Assembly: GCF_001277195.1 (NCBI RefSeq)
Contig: NZ_CP012268.1
Location: 930,001-994,000 of the forward strand
DNA length: 64,000 nt
From: Cronobacter muytjensii ATCC 51329
GTDB lineage: Bacteria; Pseudomonadota; Gammaproteobacteria; Enterobacterales; Enterobacteriaceae
Direction: 5' to 3'
Positions 16,905 through 25,627 of this stretch are shown one piece after another. Under the pieces are notes generated by a model. That model was not told the DNA's origin and searched no databases. It was given only the letters and a program-made list of their open reading frames with translations. How positions within the stretch are numbered: position 1 is the stretch's first letter; each line of letters opens with the position of its first letter. Made by a program: the position numbers and the translations under genes.

Positions 16905-17912
16905 TCAGATAACCAGCCAGAGCAGAAGGATAACCAGCACCAGAAGAAACATCGCAAGGCCGGGGCGGGCGGAAATGGTCTTCACCGGCTGGGTGAAAAA
17001 CGCGATCAGCGGGCTGTAAATCGGCTGGATATGACGCACTTCCAGCGTTTCCGGCGAGCGCTCCGCACGGCGCACGAACACCTGATTCAGCAGATCCTGC
17101 ACCTGGGCTGTGGTCAGCACCGTTTGTGGCGTCGCCTGGAAGCGCTGCTGCGCGTAGTCGCTGAGCTCCTGCCATTCGCGCGATTCGAGCGGCTGGCGCA
17201 ACGCGGCCTGAATGGTATGCAGCGTCGGCGCGGGTTGATCGGCAAGGGTCTGGCGCGCGGCAAGCCAGGTGGAGAGCGCCGCGAAATGCTTCGCCGGAAT
17301 AAGCTCACCGGTTTTCACGCCGGAGAGTTCCAGCATTGACTGCCAGATAAGCTTTGGCGATTCGCCGGTCGCGGCGGCAAGCTTCGTCACCTGCTGGTTA
17401 AGCGTATTATGCTCCGCAGGCAGCAGCGGGCGGTCGGTGGCCGGGCGCTGCTGCGGCTGCGGAATATTGAGCTGCGCGTTTTGCAGCAGCGTCAGCACGC
17501 TTTTTAACTGCTCGCCGGAGAGCTGGTTCAGCGCGGTATGGCCGAACTGCTGGCGAATATAGTCGCTCACCGCCTGGCGGTTATTGCCCACGCTTAACAG
17601 CTCGGTCAGTTGCGAGAGCACCTGACGCTGAGTGTGGGTCTGCTGCGCCTGGCCAAGCCGCTGATTGAGATTCTGCTCAGCGGCAGGGAAATGGCGCGAG
17701 AGCAGCGGCGCGTCACTTTTTAAGCCCAGATCGTGCTTCATGCCGGCCCAGACTTCGGCGCTTTGCTGCTGGGTTAGCGCCACCAGCCGGGTAATAAGCC
17801 GCTCCAGCACGGTACGCTGCTGGGTGGAAAGCGGCTGCTCGCCCGCAGAGTGGGGCGAGGTGGGAGGCTCGCCCGCCGGGCGGGGCGTGGCGCCATGAAT
17901 GGGTTGCATCAT
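16905..17912 (-). CDS. flk: Flagella biosynthesis regulator Flk
   Basis: Flk is a tail-anchored inner-membrane protein that, in Salmonella and E. coli, prevents premature secretion of the anti-sigma factor FlgM before ring assembly. The 335-residue product has a glutamine-rich cytoplasmic body and a single C-terminal membrane helix (FLLVLVILLLWLVI) ending the protein. Two ATGs follow AAGGA: 17912 at 6 nt and 17909 at 9 nt. I took the first. A preceding TTG at 17915 is less likely. No flagellar gene is nearby, so the context adds nothing on flagella. The gene is divergent from pdxB. Confidence 0.9.
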   Translation of the reverse strand: MMQPIHGATPRPAGEPPTSPHSAGEQPLSTQQRTVLERLITRLVALTQQQSAEVWAGMKHDLGLKSDAPLLSRHFPAAEQNLNQRLGQAQQTHTQRQVLSQLTELLSVGNNRQAVSDYIRQQFGHTALNQLSGEQLKSVLTLLQNAQLNIPQPQQRPATDRPLLPAEHNTLNQQVTKLAAATGESPKLIWQSMLELSGVKTGELIPAKHFAALSTWLAARQTLADQPAPTLHTIQAALRQPLESREWQELSDYAQQRFQATPQTVLTTAQVQDLLNQVFVRRAERSPETLEVRHIQPIYSPLIAFFTQPVKTISARPGLAMFLLVLVILLLWLVI

Positions 17913-18031
17913 CAATAATCCTTAACCTGACCGGACGGTGCCGCGAAACTAACCACGCTGTTAAGTATGCCTGGCGGCGAGATTATGGCACACTTAACGG
18001 CTATCTCCCGCACATAAACAGGTAGAGAAAC

Positions 18032-19168
18032 GTGAAAATCCTCGTTGATGAAAATATGCCTTACGCACGCGAGCTGTTCAGCCGTCTGGGCGAGGTGAAA
18101 GCCGTGCCGGGCCGCCCGATCCCGCAGGCGGAACTGGACGATGCCGACGCGCTGATGGTGCGCTCGGTCACGCCGGTCAATCGCGCGCTGCTGGAAGGCA
18201 AAAACGTCAGGTTTGTCGGCACCGCTACGGCGGGCACCGACCACGTTAATGAAGACGATTTACGCGCGGCGGGCGTCGCGTTCTCCGCCGCCCCTGGCTG
18301 CAACGCCATCGCCGTGGTGGAGTATGTGTTCTCCGCGCTGCTGATGCTTGCCGAGCGCGACGGTTTTGCGCTCACTGACCGCACCGTCGGGATCGTCGGC
18401 GTGGGCAACGTCGGCTCCCGGTTACAGGCTCGCCTTGAGGCGCTGGGCGTGCGCACGCTGCTGTGCGATCCGCCGCGCGCCGATCGTGGCGAGGGCGGCG
18501 ATTTCCGCTCGCTGGATGAACTGGTGCGCGAGGCGGATATCCTGACGTTCCACACGCCGCTGTTTAAAGACGGCCCGTACAAAACCCTGCACCTTGCCGA
18601 CGAGGCGCTGATCGCGCGGCTCAAGCCCGGCGCTATTCTGATAAACGCCTGCCGCGGCCCGGTCGTGGATAACGCCGCGCTGCTGGCGCGTCTTGAAGCG
18701 GGCCAGGCGCTGAGCGTGGTGCTGGACGTCTGGGAGCCAGAGCCGGAACTCAACACGGAACTGTTAAAACGCGTGGATATCGGCACCGCGCACATCGCGG
18801 GCTATACGCTGGAAGGCAAAGCGCGCGGCACCACGCAGGTATTTGAAGCCTACAGCCAGTTCCTCGGCCAGCCGCAACAGGTCGCGCTCTCCACGCTATT
18901 GCCGCCGCCAGAATTTGGCCGCGTAACGTTTCAGGGGCCGCTCGATCAGGCCACGCTGAAACGGCTGGTGCATCTGGTGTATGATGTGCGCCGCGATGAC
19001 GCCCCGCTCCGACGCGTGGCGGGCGTGCCGGGTGAGTTCGACAAGCTGCGCAAAAATTATCAGGAGCGCCGCGAATGGTCGTCACTGTACGTGCAGTGCG
19101 ATGACGCCGCCGCCGCCGAGCTGCTGCAAAAGCTGGGTTTTAACGCGACCCATCATCCGATCCGTTAA
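18032..19168 (+). CDS. pdxB: Erythronate-4-phosphate dehydrogenase PdxB
   Basis: PdxB oxidises 4-phosphoerythronate, the second step of de novo pyridoxal phosphate synthesis. It belongs to the D-2-hydroxyacid dehydrogenase family. The NAD-binding GVGNVG lies at 123-128, with the catalytic set R208 (NACRG), E237 (WEPEPEL) and H254 (TAHIAGYTLEGK). The C-terminal dimerisation domain specific to PdxB is present, giving 378 residues as in E. coli. The start is GTG, also as in E. coli, which gives MKILVDENMP. usg follows 69 bases downstream, in the conserved pdxB-usg-truA-dedA arrangement. Confidence 0.97.
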   Translation: MKILVDENMPYARELFSRLGEVKAVPGRPIPQAELDDADALMVRSVTPVNRALLEGKNVRFVGTATAGTDHVNEDDLRAAGVAFSAAPGCNAIAVVEYVFSALLMLAERDGFALTDRTVGIVGVGNVGSRLQARLEALGVRTLLCDPPRADRGEGGDFRSLDELVREADILTFHTPLFKDGPYKTLHLADEALIARLKPGAILINACRGPVVDNAALLARLEAGQALSVVLDVWEPEPELNTELLKRVDIGTAHIAGYTLEGKARGTTQVFEAYSQFLGQPQQVALSTLLPPPEFGRVTFQGPLDQATLKRLVHLVYDVRRDDAPLRRVAGVPGEFDKLRKNYQERREWSSLYVQCDDAAAAELLQKLGFNATHHPIR

Positions 19169-19237
19169 TCACAGGTTCTCTTATTCCCCGCCCGCCGGGC
19201 GGGGGATGCATTTTTATTTTCTGGAGTAAATACCACC

Positions 19238-20251
19238 ATGTCTGAAGGCTGGAATATCGCCATACTGGGCGCGACGGGCGCCGTGGGAGAAGCCCTGCTT
19301 GAGCAACTCGCCGAGCGTCAGTTCCCGGTGGGTGAACTTTATGCGCTGGCGCGCAGCGAAAGCGCGGGCGAAACGCTGCGTTTCGCGGGCAAAAGCGTGC
19401 AGGTGCAGGATGCCGATGCGTTTGACTGGACGCAGGCGCAGCTCGCCTTTTTCGTCGCAGGCCAGGAGGCCAGCGCGCGCTACACAGACGACGCCACCAA
19501 CGCCGGCTGTCTGGTTATCGACTCCAGCGGTCTGTTCGCACTGGAGCCGGACGTGCCGCTGGTGGTGCCGGATGTAAACCCGTATGTGCTTGCCGATTAC
19601 CGCAACCGCAATGTCGTGGCGGTGGCTGACAGTCTCACCAGCCAGCTGCTGACGGCGCTGCGCCCGCTGATGGAAGCTGGCGGCTTGTCTCGCATTCAGG
19701 TGACAAATTTATTGTCCGTGTCCGCACAAGGCAAAACGGCGGTAGATGCGCTGGCAGGGCAGAGCGCGCGCCTGCTGAACGGCATGCCGGTTGATGAAGA
19801 CGACCATTTTGGCCGTCAGTTAGCGTTCAACATGCTGCCATTGCTCCCGGACCGTGAAGGCAGCGTGCGTCAGGACCGTCGTCTGGTAGATGAAGCGCGC
19901 AAAATCCTCCAGGATGAAGGCCTGATGATTTCGGTCACCAGCGTGCAGGCGCCAGTTTTCTACGGCCATGCGCAGATGGTGAATTTCGAAGCGCTGCGCC
20001 CGCTTGCAGCGGAAGAGGCGCGTGACGCGCTGGAGCGCGATCCGGATATCGCGCTGTCCGAAGAGAACGATTATCCGACGCAGGTGGGCGATGCCTCCGG
20101 CAGCGTGCATCTTTCCATTGGCTGCGTGCGTAACGACTACGGCATGCCGGAGCAAATCCAGTTCTGGTCGGTCGCCGACAACGTGCGCTTCGGCGGCGCG
20201 CTGATGGCGGTGAAAACCGCTGAGAAGCTGCTGCAGGAGTATCTCTACTGA
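19238..20251 (+). CDS. usg: USG-1 protein, aspartate-semialdehyde dehydrogenase homologue
   Basis: This is a paralogue of aspartate-semialdehyde dehydrogenase with unknown function. The nucleotide-binding GATGAVGEALL is intact at about residues 11-21. The segment that should carry the catalytic cysteine (NCST in true enzymes) reads DSLTSQLL, leaving a leucine near position 133. Normal dehydrogenase activity is therefore unlikely. This substitution is shared with E. coli USG-1 and so is a family trait, not decay. The length of 337 residues is normal. The stop overlaps the truA start (TGATG). Confidence 0.93.
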   Translation: MSEGWNIAILGATGAVGEALLEQLAERQFPVGELYALARSESAGETLRFAGKSVQVQDADAFDWTQAQLAFFVAGQEASARYTDDATNAGCLVIDSSGLFALEPDVPLVVPDVNPYVLADYRNRNVVAVADSLTSQLLTALRPLMEAGGLSRIQVTNLLSVSAQGKTAVDALAGQSARLLNGMPVDEDDHFGRQLAFNMLPLLPDREGSVRQDRRLVDEARKILQDEGLMISVTSVQAPVFYGHAQMVNFEALRPLAAEEARDALERDPDIALSEENDYPTQVGDASGSVHLSIGCVRNDYGMPEQIQFWSVADNVRFGGALMAVKTAEKLLQEYLY

Positions 20252-21063
20252 TGTCGGAGAGTCTGGAAAAGCCGACAGTCAAAATCGCGCTCGGCATTGA
20301 GTATGACGGCAGCAAATATTATGGCTGGCAGCGTCAGCAGGAAGTACGCAGCGTCCAGGAGAAGCTTGAAAAGGCGCTCTCGCAGGTCGCTAATGAGCCG
20401 ATTAACGTTTTCTGCGCCGGTCGTACCGACGCAGGCGTGCACGCTACCGGCCAGGTCGTGCATTTCGAAACCACGGCCATCCGCAAGGACGCGGCATGGA
20501 CGCTCGGCGTAAATGCGAATTTACCTGGTGACATCGCGGTGCGCTGGGTCAAAGATGTGCCCGCGGAATTCCATGCCCGGTTCAGCGCCACGGCCCGCCG
20601 TTACCGCTACGTTATCTATAATCATCGTCTGCGGCCGGCGGTGCTCTCGCAGGGGGTCACACATTACCACCTGCCGCTGGACGCACAGCGAATGCACCGG
20701 GCGGCGCAGTGCCTGATCGGCGAAAACGACTTTACCTCGTTTCGCGCGGTGCAGTGCCAGTCCCGCACCCCGTGGCGCAACCTGATGCACATCAACGTTG
20801 AGCGCTTCGGGGCTTATATTGTGGTGGATATCAAGGCAAACGCGTTTGTACACCATATGGTGCGCAATATCGTTGGCAGCCTGATGGAAATTGGCTGCGG
20901 TAACCAGCCGGAGAGCTGGATGGCAGAACTGCTGGCGGCTAAGGACAGAACGCTTGCGGCAGCGACGGCGAAAGCGGAAGGGCTTTATCTGGTGTCGGTG
21001 GATTATCCGGCGCAGTTTGACCTCCCGAAGCCGCCGATGGGCCCACTTTTTTTAGCTGACTGA
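20251..21063 (+). CDS. truA: tRNA pseudouridine(38-40) synthase TruA
   Basis: TruA isomerises uridines 38-40 in the anticodon stem of many tRNAs. The catalytic aspartate is D60 in the invariant CAGRTDAGVHA motif. Other family landmarks are EYDGSKYYGWQRQ near the N-terminus and HHMVRNIVGSL in the C-terminal half. It is 270 residues, the same as E. coli. The start codon overlaps the usg stop, so translation is coupled. dedA begins 25 bases after the stop. Confidence 0.97.
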   Translation: MSESLEKPTVKIALGIEYDGSKYYGWQRQQEVRSVQEKLEKALSQVANEPINVFCAGRTDAGVHATGQVVHFETTAIRKDAAWTLGVNANLPGDIAVRWVKDVPAEFHARFSATARRYRYVIYNHRLRPAVLSQGVTHYHLPLDAQRMHRAAQCLIGENDFTSFRAVQCQSRTPWRNLMHINVERFGAYIVVDIKANAFVHHMVRNIVGSLMEIGCGNQPESWMAELLAAKDRTLAAATAKAEGLYLVSVDYPAQFDLPKPPMGPLFLAD

Positions 21064-21088
21064 ATGCAGTCGGGGAAGATGAACCTGT

Positions 21089-21748
21089 ATGGACATTATT
21101 CGCTTTCTGATTGATTTTATTTTACATATTGACGTGCATCTGGCGGAGCTGGTGGCACAGTACGGCATCTGGGTTTACGCGATTCTGTTCCTGATCCTGT
21201 TTTGCGAAACGGGTCTGGTGGTGACGCCGTTTTTGCCGGGCGATTCGCTGTTGTTCGTGGCCGGTGCGCTCTCCGCGCTGCCGTCTAACGATCTTAACGT
21301 GCACCTGATGGTCACGCTGATGGTCATTGCCGCTATCCTTGGCGATGCGGTGAACTACACCATCGGGCGGCTGTTTGGCGCAAAACTTTTCAGCAATCCG
21401 GATTCCAAAATCTTCCGGCAGAGCTATCTTGATAAAACGCATGCGTTTTATGAACGCCACGGCGGCAAAACGATTATTCTCGCCCGTTTCGTGCCGATAG
21501 TGCGCACCTTCGCGCCGTTCGTCGCCGGGATGGGGCATATGTCTTACCGCCATTTTGCTCTGTTTAACGTCATTGGCGCGCTGTTGTGGGTCCTGCTGTT
21601 TACCTACGCGGGCTACTTCTTCGGGGCGATGCCGTTCATTCAGGACAATCTGAAGCTGTTTATCGTTTTGATTATTATCGTCTCAGTATTGCCGGGCATT
21701 TTTGAAGTGGTGCGTCACAAACGCGCCGCGGCGCGCCAGGCAAAATAA
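21089..21748 (+). CDS. dedA: DedA-family inner membrane protein
   Basis: This polytopic inner-membrane protein of the DedA/SNARE-associated superfamily is now linked to undecaprenyl-phosphate or phospholipid flipping and to envelope proton-motive-force homeostasis. The specific role of this paralogue is unsettled. The family motif E..[FY/L]..PFLPGDSLLF appears as ETGLVVTPFLPGDS at about residues 42-55, and RFVPIVRTFAPFVAGM follows. Several hydrophobic helices and a basic C-terminal tail complete its 219 residues. It closes the pdxB-usg-truA-dedA group. accD starts about 150 bases downstream. Confidence 0.93.
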   Translation: MDIIRFLIDFILHIDVHLAELVAQYGIWVYAILFLILFCETGLVVTPFLPGDSLLFVAGALSALPSNDLNVHLMVTLMVIAAILGDAVNYTIGRLFGAKLFSNPDSKIFRQSYLDKTHAFYERHGGKTIILARFVPIVRTFAPFVAGMGHMSYRHFALFNVIGALLWVLLFTYAGYFFGAMPFIQDNLKLFIVLIIIVSVLPGIFEVVRHKRAAARQAK

Positions 21749-21898
21749 GCCCTCTGGCGGTTCGACCACTTTTTTATCCAAAGTCGCGGGCCGTTATGGT
21801 TTAATGAGCACCATTTATGGTCTGTGGAAGGCAATAATGGCATTATGCGCCCCCACAGAAAAACTGGCATCGACCAGGTTCAGGCAGAAAGGTTATCA

Positions 21899-22819
21899 AT
21901 GAGCTGGATTGAACGAATTCTCAATAAAAGCAATATTACTCCCACTCGCCGAGCGAACATCCCGGAAGGGGTGTGGACCAAGTGCGACAGCTGCGGACAG
22001 GTACTCTACCGCGCCGAACTGGAGCGTAACCTTGAGGTTTGCCCGAAGTGCGATCACCACATGCGTATGGCGGCCCGCGACCGTCTGCACAGCCTGTTAG
22101 ACGAAGGCTCGCTGGTGGAACTGGGCAGTGAGCTTGAGCCGAAAGATGTGCTGAAGTTCAGAGATTCCAAAAAGTACAAGGATCGTCTGGCGAGCGCCCA
22201 GAAAGAAACCGGCGAAAAAGACGCGCTGGTAGTGATGAAAGGCACTCTGCACGGGATGCCGGTCGTTGCGGCGGCGTTTGAATTCGCCTTTATGGGCGGC
22301 TCTATGGGCTCCGTGGTCGGCGCGCGCTTCGTACGTGCGGTCGAGCAGGCGCTTGAAGACAACTGTCCGTTGATCTGCTTCTCCGCCTCCGGCGGCGCGC
22401 GTATGCAGGAAGCGCTGATGTCGCTGATGCAGATGGCGAAAACCTCTGCGGCGCTGGCGAAAATGCAGGAGCGCGGTCTGCCGTACATCTCCGTGCTGAC
22501 CGACCCGACCATGGGCGGCGTTTCTGCAAGCTTCGCTATGCTTGGCGATCTCAACATCGCTGAGCCGAAAGCGCTGATCGGCTTCGCCGGCCCGCGCGTT
22601 ATCGAGCAGACCGTGCGTGAAAAACTGCCGGCTGGCTTCCAGCGCAGCGAATTCCTGATTGAAAAAGGCGCTATCGATATGATCGTGCGTCGTCCGGAGC
22701 TGCGTCTCAAGCTCGCCAGCATTCTGGCGAAGCTGATGAACCTCCCGGCTCCGAGCCCGGACGCGCCGCGTGAAGCGGTCGTCGTGCCGCCGGTCCCGGA
22801 ACAGGATCAAGAGGCCTGA
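21899..22819 (+). CDS. accD: Acetyl-CoA carboxylase carboxyltransferase subunit beta
   Basis: AccD pairs with AccA to transfer carboxyl from carboxybiotin to acetyl-CoA, forming malonyl-CoA for fatty acid synthesis. A four-cysteine zinc ribbon (C29, C32, C48, C51) opens the protein, followed by the crotonase-fold carboxyltransferase domain with SASGGARMQEA and PTMGGVSASFA. The ATG at 21899 gives MSWIERILNK and 306 residues, close to the 304 of E. coli. An open frame extending to 21824 lacks similarity. A terminator hairpin separates it from folC. Confidence 0.97.
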   Translation: MSWIERILNKSNITPTRRANIPEGVWTKCDSCGQVLYRAELERNLEVCPKCDHHMRMAARDRLHSLLDEGSLVELGSELEPKDVLKFRDSKKYKDRLASAQKETGEKDALVVMKGTLHGMPVVAAAFEFAFMGGSMGSVVGARFVRAVEQALEDNCPLICFSASGGARMQEALMSLMQMAKTSAALAKMQERGLPYISVLTDPTMGGVSASFAMLGDLNIAEPKALIGFAGPRVIEQTVREKLPAGFQRSEFLIEKGAIDMIVRRPELRLKLASILAKLMNLPAPSPDAPREAVVVPPVPEQDQEA

Positions 22820-22826
22820 TAGTCAT

Positions 22827-22862
22827 GAAGGGCAGGGCCACCAGGCGCTGCCCTTCTTGTTT
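22827..22862 (+). terminator. Terminator between accD and folC
   Basis: A 9-bp stem (GAAGGGCAG at 22827-22835, CTGCCCTTC at 22848-22856) with a 12-nt loop is followed by TTGTTT. It lies eight bases after the accD stop. The modest T-tract suggests partial read-through into folC. Confidence 0.65.
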
Positions 22863-22889
22863 ATGAACCGTAACCAGGATACGGGTATC

Positions 22890-24158
22890 ATGGAAAAGCA
22901 ACATCTTCCCCAAGCCACGTCGCCTCTGGCCACGTGGCTTTCTTATCTGGAAAACCTGCACGGCAAGACCATCGACATGGGCCTTCTGCGCGTATCGCGC
23001 GTGGCGGCGGCGCTGGACGTCGTGAAGCCCGCGCCCTTTGTGTTTACCGTCGCAGGCACCAACGGTAAAGGCACCACGTGCCGGACGCTCGAAGCGGTGC
23101 TGATTGCCGCAGGCTACCGCGTGGGCGTCTATAGCTCGCCGCACCTCGTGCGCTACACCGAACGCGTGCGCGTGCAGGGCGAGGAGCTTGCCGAAAGCCA
23201 GCACACCGCCGCGTTCGCAGAGATCGAGGCCGCGCGCGGCGAGACGTCGCTGACCTATTTCGAATACGGCACGCTTTCCGCGCTGTGGCTGTTTAAGCAG
23301 GCGCAACTGGATGTCGTTATTCTTGAAGTGGGCCTCGGCGGGCGCCTCGACGCCACCAACCTGGTGGACTGCGATGTGGCGGTTGTTACCAGCATCGCGC
23401 TCGATCACACCGACTGGCTGGGGCCAGATCGCGAAAGCATCGGGCGTGAGAAAGCCGGGATCTTCCGTCAGGGTAAACCGGCGGTGGTGGGCGAGACCGA
23501 TATGCCGCAGACCATCGCGCAGGTCGCGCAGGAGAAAGGCGCGCGGCTGCTGCGCGTTAACGACGCCTGGCGCTATACGGTCACCGGCACTGGCTGGAGC
23601 TTTAGCGACGAGCACGGCGAACTGAATGACCTTCCGCTGCCCCAGGTGCCGCAGCCTAACGCCGCCACGGCGCTTGCCGCGCTGCGCGCGAGCGGCCTTG
23701 AGGTGAGCGAGCAGGCGATCCGCGACGGTATCGCCCGCGCCACGCTGCCCGGGCGTTTCCAGATAGTGAGCAACGCCCCGCGCGTGATTCTCGATGTTGC
23801 GCATAACCCGCACGCGGCAGGGTATCTGGCGCAGCGGCTGGCGCAGTCGCCGTCGGCCGGGCGCGTGCTGGGCGTCATCGGCATGTTGCACGATAAAGAT
23901 ATCGCCGGCACGCTCGCCTGTCTGGAGAGGGTCGTGGATAGCTGGTATTGTGCCCCTCTGGACGGGCCGCGCGGCGCCCGCGCTGAAGAGCTTGCGGAGC
24001 ATCTGCAGGCAAGCGCGGTCTTTACCAGCGTGGCGCAGGCCTGGCATGCGGCGCTGGCCGACGCGCAGCCTGCCGATACGGTACTGGTGTGCGGGTCGTT
24101 TCATACCGTCGCGCAGGTAATGGAAGAGATGGACGCGGGGAGACGAGGTGGCGAGTAA
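22890..24158 (+). CDS. folC: Bifunctional dihydrofolate synthase/folylpolyglutamate synthase FolC
   Basis: FolC adds glutamate to dihydropteroate to make dihydrofolate and then extends the polyglutamate tail. It is a Mur-ligase-fold ATPase. The P-loop is AGTNGKGTTC at about residues 55-64, and the family motifs EVGLGGRLDATN and HNPHA are present. The ATG at 22890 gives 422 residues, exactly the E. coli length. The upstream in-frame extension overlaps accD and its terminator. The 3' end overlaps dedD by 11 bases, which supports co-transcription. Confidence 0.95.
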   Translation: MEKQHLPQATSPLATWLSYLENLHGKTIDMGLLRVSRVAAALDVVKPAPFVFTVAGTNGKGTTCRTLEAVLIAAGYRVGVYSSPHLVRYTERVRVQGEELAESQHTAAFAEIEAARGETSLTYFEYGTLSALWLFKQAQLDVVILEVGLGGRLDATNLVDCDVAVVTSIALDHTDWLGPDRESIGREKAGIFRQGKPAVVGETDMPQTIAQVAQEKGARLLRVNDAWRYTVTGTGWSFSDEHGELNDLPLPQVPQPNAATALAALRASGLEVSEQAIRDGIARATLPGRFQIVSNAPRVILDVAHNPHAAGYLAQRLAQSPSAGRVLGVIGMLHDKDIAGTLACLERVVDSWYCAPLDGPRGARAEELAEHLQASAVFTSVAQAWHAALADAQPADTVLVCGSFHTVAQVMEEMDAGRRGGE

Positions 24159-24870
24159 GTTTCAGAACCGATTAGTCGGCACGATTGTGCTGGTGGCGCT
24201 GGGGGTTATCGTGCTGCCAGGGCTGCTGGACGGCCAGAAAAAACATTATCAGGATGAGTTCGCCGCGATCCCGCTGGTGCCGAAGCCTGGCGATCGCGAC
24301 GAGCCGGATATGCTGCCTGCCGCGACGCAGGCGCTGCCGTCTCAGCCGCCGGAAGGCGCGGCGGAAGAGGTGAGGGCGGGTAACGCGGCGACGTCATCGA
24401 TAGACACCACGCGGCTGCCTGCCGATACCGGCGCGGAGCTTGATGAAGTGCCGGTGACGCCTGCGAAGCCGAAAACAACGGAGCCTGCCAGAACGCGCGC
24501 TACGGACAAGCCGCAGAACAAACCGCAGCGCGATAAAACCGACGAGCAGCTGGCGATGGTGAGCGAGGCCGAAGCGCCTGCGCCTGCGAAACCCACGCCG
24601 CCGGAAAAACCGCAAACGCCGCCTGCGGGCAAAGCGTATGTAGTACAGCTCGGCGCGCTGAAAAACGCCGACAAAGTCAATGAGATCGTCGGGAAGCTGC
24701 GCTCGGCGGGCTACCGGGCGTATACGTCGCCCTCCACGCCGGTACAGGGGAAAATCACCCGTATTCTGGTGGGGCCGGAAGCCTCGAAAGATAAGCTTAA
24801 ATCGTCGCTTGGCGAGCTGAACAGCCTGTCAGGGTTGAACGGCGTGATAATGAATTACAGCGTGAATTAA
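24148..24870 (+). CDS. dedD: Cell division protein DedD (SPOR domain)
   Basis: DedD is a bitopic inner-membrane divisome protein. A short cytoplasmic tail is followed by one membrane helix (about residues 10-27). A long proline/alanine/lysine-rich periplasmic linker (about 45-160) leads to a C-terminal SPOR domain beginning near KAYVVQLGALKNADKVNE, which binds denuded septal peptidoglycan. The start is GTG inside the folC 3' end. The linker differs in composition and is longer than in E. coli (240 versus about 220 residues), while both ends are strongly conserved. A 9-bp hairpin at 24877-24899 and a true terminator follow. Confidence 0.94.
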   Translation: MASKFQNRLVGTIVLVALGVIVLPGLLDGQKKHYQDEFAAIPLVPKPGDRDEPDMLPAATQALPSQPPEGAAEEVRAGNAATSSIDTTRLPADTGAELDEVPVTPAKPKTTEPARTRATDKPQNKPQRDKTDEQLAMVSEAEAPAPAKPTPPEKPQTPPAGKAYVVQLGALKNADKVNEIVGKLRSAGYRAYTSPSTPVQGKITRILVGPEASKDKLKSSLGELNSLSGLNGVIMNYSVN

Positions 24871-24971
24871 GCGGTCCGGCGCCTGACTGACAGGCGCCGC
24901 CAGAAACCGCATCGCGCCAGAGACGGCCCGCAACCGGCGCAATTTGGCTGGTTGCAGGCATAACGGACGGA

Positions 24972-25006
24972 TGGCGTTGAAGATTTTTTCAACGCCATTT
25001 TTTATT
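24972..25006 (+). terminator. Rho-independent terminator of the accD-folC-dedD region
   Basis: A 10-bp stem (TGGCGTTGAA at 24972-24981, TTCAACGCCA at 24988-24997) precedes a T-rich tail (TTTTTTATT). It separates dedD from the cvpA-purF control region. Confidence 0.88.
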
Positions 25007-25028
25007 AACGCGTGGAAAGGAAATCCCT

Positions 25029-25044
25029 ACGCAAACGTTTTCTT
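25029..25044 (+). promoter_or_regulatory. PurR operator of cvpA-purF-ubiX
   Basis: ACGCAAACGTTTTCTT is an exact match to the PurR box. It lies just upstream of a likely -10 (TAGAAT, 25052-25057), where PurR with hypoxanthine or guanine would block initiation. The same arrangement controls cvpA-purF in E. coli. Confidence 0.92.
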
Positions 25045-25102
25045 TTTCTGTTAGAATGCGCCCCGAACCGGATGTCAGGGCGTTTTATCGTGGGACACAT
25101 TC

Positions 25103-25588
25103 ATGGTCTGGATAGATTACGCCATCATTGCAGTAGTGGGTTTCTCGTGCCTGGTCAGCCTGATCCGCGGGTTCGTGAGAGAGGCGCTGTCGCTTGTCAC
25201 CTGGGGCTGCGCTTTCTTTGTCGCCAGTCATTACTACACTTACCTGGCAGTCTGGTTCACCGGCTTTGAAGATGAACTGGTACGTAATGGGATTGCTATC
25301 GCGGTGCTGTTTATCGCGACGCTTATCGTCGGTGCGATAGTCAACTATGTGATTGGCGCGCTGGTGGAGAAAACCGGCCTGTCGGGTACAGACAGGGTGT
25401 TGGGGATCTGTTTCGGCGCCTTGCGAGGTGTGCTGATTGTCGCCGCCATTCTGTTCTTTCTTGATACCTTCACGGGCCTGTCCAAAAGCGAGGACTGGCA
25501 AAAGTCGCAGCTTATCCCGCAGTTCAGTTTCATCATCAGATGGTTCTTTGACTATCTGCAAAGCTCGTCAAGTTTCCTGCCCCGGTAA
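25103..25588 (+). CDS. cvpA: Colicin V production protein CvpA
   Basis: CvpA is an inner-membrane protein (161 residues) first identified as needed for colicin V production. More recent work ties it to envelope and bile resistance, but its molecular role is unclear. Several hydrophobic helices are evident from IDYAIIAVVGFSCLVSLIRG onward. The basic and glycine-rich motif between helices, RGFVREALSLVTW, is characteristic. It is the first gene of the PurR-controlled unit and precedes purF by 39 bases. Confidence 0.93.
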   Translation: MVWIDYAIIAVVGFSCLVSLIRGFVREALSLVTWGCAFFVASHYYTYLAVWFTGFEDELVRNGIAIAVLFIATLIVGAIVNYVIGALVEKTGLSGTDRVLGICFGALRGVLIVAAILFFLDTFTGLSKSEDWQKSQLIPQFSFIIRWFFDYLQSSSSFLPR

Positions 25589-25627
25589 TCGTGCCGGGGG
25601 CGGTCTTTGAATTGAGGAAAAGACAAC

